Below, one piece after another: positions 59,578 to 64,000 of a DNA stretch of 64,000 nt (positions are counted from its first letter, which is position 1; each line of letters begins with the position of its first letter). The notes below the pieces were generated by a model. The model ran no database searches, was not told the DNA's origin, and saw only the letters and a list, made by a program, of their open reading frames with translations. Made by a program: the position numbers and the translations under genes. The DNA comes from Cribrihabitans_A pelagius (GTDB lineage Bacteria > Pseudomonadota > Alphaproteobacteria > Rhodobacterales > Rhodobacteraceae). The stretch covers positions 1 through 64,000 of the forward strand of contig NZ_JBMERR010000020.1 of NCBI RefSeq assembly GCF_048820915.1. Reading direction: 5' to 3'.

Positions 59578-62500
59578 ATGGCGGTTTTTACGGCTATCGC
59601 TGTCGCCGTTAAGGCGGTGGCTGCATGGACCATTACCGTTGGTGGTGTGTCCATTGCTGTTGGCAGTTTTCTGCTGAAAGCGGCGGTCAGTTTTGGAACC
59701 TCTGCACTTACAAAGGCCCTTGCCGGTGAGGATAGTGGCCCCGATAACTTCCCAATTCAAGGGAGCCTCAGGGCGGGCGGACAAGTGCCTCGCGCCTTCA
59801 TGTTTGGCCCTGGCGGGACTTCTGGGTCTCTTACTTGGCATAGCGAGTGGGGCAATCATGGGGGAACCCCGAATTTCTACTATACGCAGGTTATCGCGTT
59901 GTCCGATGTCCCCGTTTCCGGGTTGCGGCGTTGGTTTGTAAACGGACGGCCTGTTACGCTTGAGGACACGGGGAATGACGCTGGTCTGGCCGCCGTCGAG
60001 TACCGGGTGAATGGGAGTGATCACGCCTTTATCCGGTTCTATGATGGCACGCAGACTGAGGCTTGCCCGTTTCTAACAGATTGGGTTTCGGAGCGGGCGC
60101 CGCGCCACTATTCGCGCAGCCGGATCGGGGTTGGGGTTGCCTATGCTGTGGTGACTTTCGCCCTGAATAATGAGCTGTTTTCCGGATTGCCATCCAGTTT
60201 TTTTGAGCTGGATGGCATCAAACTCTATGACGTGTCCAAGGATAGCACCGCCGGCGGCTCTGGTTCGCATCGCTGGGATGATCAATCGACCTGGGGCGGC
60301 GATGGCGACGCGTTGCCCGCCGTGCAAGCCTACAATCTGGCGCGCGGGGTCTATTTTAGGCGCACGTTCTTGAGTGGTGCCTTGGAGGAAAGCGGCACAG
60401 TTGAGCTGGAAGCCAGCGCGACAAAGCTTTCGTTTGAGATCGTCGGTGGCGGCGGCGGCGGCGGCAGTAGTGCATCTGCGGGCGGAGCCACCACGGTCAC
60501 CCTCAAGGATGGCGCAACCGTGGTGCAGGTCTGGACCGTGCAAGGGGGCAGTGCCGGTTATGGTGCCTCTGGCGGAGTTTATCCTCAGGCTGCCGGTGGT
60601 GTATCTCCGCTTTCGCCGAGTGGCGACGGCGGGGCAGGTTACCCCCGCAAGACCACAAGGAACTCGGGCGGTGAAGAAGTCATCAGCACGGGCGCTTGGG
60701 GCGGCGGCGCTGGGGAATACCTCGCCGTCCAAAACTATGACATTTCCGGGCTTTCAGATCCGAAAGTTGAGGTGACTGTCGGCGCTGGCGGGGCCGGGAA
60801 TGGCGGCAAAGGCCGTGATGGCGGGATCTCCTACCAGGCTGATATTGCGCCATCCGCGGTTCAATCGCAGTGGGTGTACGGGATGCAGGGTGTTTTTCCT
60901 GCCAGCCTTCCTGCGGCGCATTGGATCGGCCAGATCGGGAAGTGCCGCAGCCAGATTGAAAGCGGCGCCGGTATGGAACCGGCCTACCGCTGCGCGGGTG
61001 AGATCCCGGTAAGCAGCGAGTTGGGGGCTGCCTTTGAGGCAATTCTTACCTCTTGTGCAGGCCGCATGAGCGAAATGGGGGGGGGCTACAAGATCTATGT
61101 TGGTGCCCCGGATGATCCTGTTGCTCATATTGAGGATGGGGATATTTCGAGCCTTGCGCCGCAAAGCTTTACCCCGTTTCTCGGGCTGGCTGAAACGGTC
61201 AACGGCATCACGGCATCTTACCCGGTGCCCGATGAAATGTTTGCGTTGCGCTCTACTCCGCCGCTCTACAGCGCGAAATATGAGGCAGAGGACGGCGGGC
61301 GGCGGCTCCTGGCGAATGTGCAGCTTTCCCTTGTGCCCTTCCCGGCCCAAGCTCAACGGCTCGTAAAGGGCGAGCTGGATGCTGCCCGCCGTGCCCGGCG
61401 GTTTTCCTTCACGCTGATGCCGCGCTTTCGTCTGTTGGAGCCGGGCGACACACTGACCTTTACCAGTGTTCGCAACGGCTTTGTTAACAAGCTGTTCCGT
61501 GTGGATGGGATTATTGATCTGCCGAATGGGGATCTGATCGTTGACATTACGGAAGTCGATCCGGCGGATCATGGCAGTTGGGAGCCTTCGACCGATTACA
61601 GGGATGTAACCCCGGCCCCGGTTTTCCCGGTCACGCCGGTTCCGCAAACTGTGGTTGGCTTTGATCCCATCGCGGCAAACGTAACTGATGGCGGCGGTGT
61701 GTCATGTCGCCCTGGCCTATTGATGCAGTGGGATGGGACGATTGAGGACGTTGCGGGCATCAAGTTTCAGGTGCGTGTTGCTGAAACCGGGGTTGTCGTT
61801 TCTCGTTCGCAGACCCGTGATTTTGATGAGGGTAGCCTGCTGGTTTCAGAGGGTATCCTTGCGGATCAAGAGTATCAGGCGCGGGCTAAGTACATCCCCG
61901 GATCAGCACGCCGCGCCATCTGGACAGGCTGGGAAACGGTTGCTGCAGATGATGTGCGGATTTCCCCGGGTGATCTGTCCGATCAGACTTGGGGCAACAT
62001 CTCAAATGATGCTGCCGTCATTGCGGGGGCTTTGGATGATGGCCTTGCTGCCTCGCGCATAGATCCAATTGATGCGGAATTGCAGCGGGTGAACCGGGAT
62101 CTGCGGCTTCGCGAGATTGAACAACGGTCTGTGGCGGAAGCCCTCGGCGTGATCAATGGGCAGGTGCTTTGGGCGATTAGCCGCGTGGCCGATGTTGATG
62201 GCCGTCTTGCCGATGCTGGAATTGTTCAAGATCCTGAAACTGGCGCGGTTCGGATCTTTGGTCTTGAGGCGGAAGCGGAGCGGGTAAGTGAGGTGGAAAT
62301 CCGCCTTTCCGCTGCGGAGGCCAATATCAGCCTTTCGGCGACGCAAGCCTGGGTCAATCAGCAGATCTCGAACGCTGTTCTTGATCCAAGCCAAATCCCG
62401 ATGCTGGATGATTTGCAGGTGCAAGTTAATCAGGTGCAGCTTGATCTTGACGCCAATAGCGCGGCGATTTCGGCCAAGGCGGATCAGTCCGTTGTCAGCG

Positions 62501-64000
62501 GTCTGGATGTGCGCCTGACGTCGGCAGAGGTGGCGATTGATGCGGCGACCGGCCAAATTGCATTGAAGGTGGATCAATCCGAATTCGATGCGGTGGAAAC
62601 CCGCCTGCAAAGCGCGGAAGTCCAGATCAACACGTTCGACGGCCCCAGTATCACGCAAAGCGTGGTTGACACGCGCCACTTGCAGAACGCGCAGGATCTG
62701 GCTGATGTGGCCACCCTGGCGCAGCTCTTGCAGGTGTATGAGGGGCGTGAGGCGATCCGTACGGATATCGCCTATGCAACGCAGGACCTACATGCGCGTG
62801 TGGATGAAGAGAGCGCCGCGCGGGCGTCCATCGTTGCCACCCTGGGGGCGGCGATTGATGGCAATCTTGGCCTCATCCGCGAGGAAACCAAGGTGCGCGC
62901 GTCCGAGAATGCGGCGCGGGCCGCGGAGATCAAGACGCTTGAGGCGGAAACCGCTGGGAATTCCGGGGCGATCACTGAGATCAACCGGGTGGCGGCTGAC
63001 AGTGCCTCAAGCGTTGCGCGGGCGGTGCATCAGGTTCAGTTGGATGTGTCGGCGGTTGAGGGTGGCACGGCGGCCAATGCTTCGGCTCTTGGCGCGCTGA
63101 CCACGCGGGTCAGCGCGGCGGAAGGTGATATCGTTTCTGTGTCTCAGGATCTGGTGTCGCTTGAGGCGCGCGTTGATAGTGCAGAGGGGGATATCTCCGG
63201 CCTTTCGACGGCGCAGGCCCAACTTACCTCGCAGGTCACTGCGGCAGAGGGCGAAATTACCAGCCAGGGACAGGATCTGGTCTCACTGGACAGCCGCCTG
63301 ACCAATGCGGAGGGAAATATCTCCGGTCAGGCAACTGCAGTTCAGCAGTTGGATACCCGTGTCACCAGTGCTGAGGGCACCATCAGCAGTCAGGCATCCG
63401 CGATCACCTCATTGCAAACGGACGTTGGCGGCAACAGCGCGAGCATTTCGCAGGCGCTGACCGCCATTGACGGGATCGAGGCGGAATACACGCTGCGGAT
63501 CGACAACAATGGGCATGTGGCCGGTATGGTTCTGCGCTCGGATCTCGATAACAACGGCGTGCCTGCCTCTGAGGTGGCTTTTCAGGCGGACAAGTTTGCG
63601 ATTGTCTCTGCGGATGGTGCGCAAAAGCGCAGCCCCTTTGTGGTCTACACAGAGGATACCGTTGTTGGTGGCGTAACGGTGCCTGCGGGCGTCTACATGC
63701 GCAAGGCCGCGATCCGCAACGGATCAGTCGGCAACGCCGAAATCGCTGGCAGCCTGAAATCTGACAACTACGCGGAGGATGCCAACGGGATCCCCACGGA
63801 AGGCATCAAGATTGATTTCAGGAACGATCAGATCAAGGCGGCGGGACTTGTGCTGTCCCGCCCGATGGTTCTGGCGCAAGGCAGCTTCACTGCCTCGGGC
63901 ACGGCCAGCAACGGTTCCCGCTGGTCCTTTGTGAACACGGGGATCCGGGTTGGGAAAAATGATGTGTGGCAGGCGCAGACGGTCGCGCTTGTGGCTGCCG
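59578..64000 (+). CDS. Host-specificity tip protein J-like, giant (runs off the right edge)
   Basis: At least 1474 aa, open to the window end. Residues 1-50 are hydrophobic (VAVKAVAAWTITVGGVSIAV). Then come the J-type hub region (DNFPIQGSLRAGGQVPRAFM, YYTQVIALSDVPVSGL) and a glycine-rich insert (about 285-415). The hub continues with GLAETVNGITASYPVP and a fibronectin-like part. A long coiled-coil stretch (about 830-1290) follows, with repeats of the type SAEGDIxxxxQDLVSLxxRV. The DUF1983-like segment is YTLRIDNNGHVAGM with FQADKFAIVSADG. It makes the tail tip and central fibre and decides receptor binding. Confidence 0.92.
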   Translation, partial: MAVFTAIAVAVKAVAAWTITVGGVSIAVGSFLLKAAVSFGTSALTKALAGEDSGPDNFPIQGSLRAGGQVPRAFMFGPGGTSGSLTWHSEWGNHGGTPNFYYTQVIALSDVPVSGLRRWFVNGRPVTLEDTGNDAGLAAVEYRVNGSDHAFIRFYDGTQTEACPFLTDWVSERAPRHYSRSRIGVGVAYAVVTFALNNELFSGLPSSFFELDGIKLYDVSKDSTAGGSGSHRWDDQSTWGGDGDALPAVQAYNLARGVYFRRTFLSGALEESGTVELEASATKLSFEIVGGGGGGGSSASAGGATTVTLKDGATVVQVWTVQGGSAGYGASGGVYPQAAGGVSPLSPSGDGGAGYPRKTTRNSGGEEVISTGAWGGGAGEYLAVQNYDISGLSDPKVEVTVGAGGAGNGGKGRDGGISYQADIAPSAVQSQWVYGMQGVFPASLPAAHWIGQIGKCRSQIESGAGMEPAYRCAGEIPVSSELGAAFEAILTSCAGRMSEMGGGYKIYVGAPDDPVAHIEDGDISSLAPQSFTPFLGLAETVNGITASYPVPDEMFALRSTPPLYSAKYEAEDGGRRLLANVQLSLVPFPAQAQRLVKGELDAARRARRFSFTLMPRFRLLEPGDTLTFTSVRNGFVNKLFRVDGIIDLPNGDLIVDITEVDPADHGSWEPSTDYRDVTPAPVFPVTPVPQTVVGFDPIAANVTDGGGVSCRPGLLMQWDGTIEDVAGIKFQVRVAETGVVVSRSQTRDFDEGSLLVSEGILADQEYQARAKYIPGSARRAIWTGWETVAADDVRISPGDLSDQTWGNISNDAAVIAGALDDGLAASRIDPIDAELQRVNRDLRLREIEQRSVAEALGVINGQVLWAISRVADVDGRLADAGIVQDPETGAVRIFGLEAEAERVSEVEIRLSAAEANISLSATQAWVNQQISNAVLDPSQIPMLDDLQVQVNQVQLDLDANSAAISAKADQSVVSGLDVRLTSAEVAIDAATGQIALKVDQSEFDAVETRLQSAEVQINTFDGPSITQSVVDTRHLQNAQDLADVATLAQLLQVYEGREAIRTDIAYATQDLHARVDEESAARASIVATLGAAIDGNLGLIREETKVRASENAARAAEIKTLEAETAGNSGAITEINRVAADSASSVARAVHQVQLDVSAVEGGTAANASALGALTTRVSAAEGDIVSVSQDLVSLEARVDSAEGDISGLSTAQAQLTSQVTAAEGEITSQGQDLVSLDSRLTNAEGNISGQATAVQQLDTRVTSAEGTISSQASAITSLQTDVGGNSASISQALTAIDGIEAEYTLRIDNNGHVAGMVLRSDLDNNGVPASEVAFQADKFAIVSADGAQKRSPFVVYTEDTVVGGVTVPAGVYMRKAAIRNGSVGNAEIAGSLKSDNYAEDANGIPTEGIKIDFRNDQIKAAGLVLSRPMVLAQGSFTASGTASNGSRWSFVNTGIRVGKNDVWQAQTVALVAA

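Larger units (their letters stand above)
30154..64000. mobile_element. Lambda-like prophage (left end and most of the genome; continues past the window)
   Basis: The element starts at a truncated tRNA-Thr and carries integrase, excisionase, repressor and early switch, replication genes, a late-switch region and a full head-tail gene set in lambda order. The right end is not reached. Base composition changes visibly at the junction: Asp is mostly GAT in the phage genes but GAC in the host genes, and the cargo segment 31068-33510 is much richer in A and T. Terminase of GpA type with gpW and gpB-type portal, a tape measure gene and a J-like tip protein indicate a siphovirus. By the usual rule of about 0.15 nm per tape-measure residue its tail would be roughly 110 nm. 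Confidence 0.93.

Noticed and set aside
63100..63450. Non-coding tandem repeat or CRISPR
   Set aside because: Repeats stay in one long reading frame and encode coiled-coil units of the tip protein.

Overview
The window looks like a chromosome segment of a marine Rhodobacteraceae (Roseobacter group; Leisingera, Phaeobacter or Ruegeria-like). This is inferred from the high GC, the gene families and the order of the nitrate-assimilation genes. The left 30 kb is host chromosome. The right 34 kb is a lambda-like temperate prophage that runs off the window.

Host part. At the left edge is the start of an IS5-type transposase, whose end abuts a class III aminotransferase. The aminotransferase is divergent from a TetR regulator, with two palindromic operators between them. 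Next comes a LysR gene divergent from a tightly coupled three-gene catabolic operon (GMC oxidoreductase, enolase-superfamily enzyme, aldehyde dehydrogenase; 3623-7886), then aconitase B (8287-11079). From 23701 down to 11285, all on the minus strand, lies a complete assimilatory nitrate/nitrite locus: nasT, nasS, a leader RNA with ANTAR-type hairpins overlapping a terminator, nrtA, nrtB, a double-ATPase nrtCD, nirB, nirD, nasA and cobA. NasS/NasT should sense nitrate and control read-through into the transport and reductase genes; CobA supplies siroheme precursor for NirB. After this come a decayed gene (24036-25215), a broken IS110-family transposase and a large CHASE/PAS hybrid histidine kinase.

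Prophage (about 30154 to beyond 64000). The left junction is the 3' half of a tRNA-Thr(GGT) gene, which marks the attachment site; the intact tRNA should lie past the right end. The left arm carries two small membrane-protein genes, an AT-rich cargo segment with two unrecognised genes (407 and 298 aa), three small leftward genes, and leftward excisionase and integrase genes. A short XRE repressor faces a small early gene across three CACCTTTAAAGGTG-type operators. The rightward early genes include ssb, a zinc/TOPRIM primase and an SF3 helicase, with a leftward secreted triple-repeat protein after them. A KilA/Bro-like protein, a cluster of GATCCCT repeats and a gene in the position of lambda Q follow. 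Then comes a strong late promoter whose -10 lies inside a repressor operator and which is followed at once by a terminator.

The late genes follow lambda order: Nu1/A terminase, gpW, portal, a protease-capsid fusion, head-tail joining genes, tube, two-frame tail chaperone with a GGGAAAG slip site, tape measure, distal tail genes, an acetyltransferase-like gene, and a giant J-like tip protein that is cut by the window end. No lysis genes are certain in the window; they may lie beyond 64000. The same operator recurs at seven or more promoters, so one small repressor probably silences the whole element.
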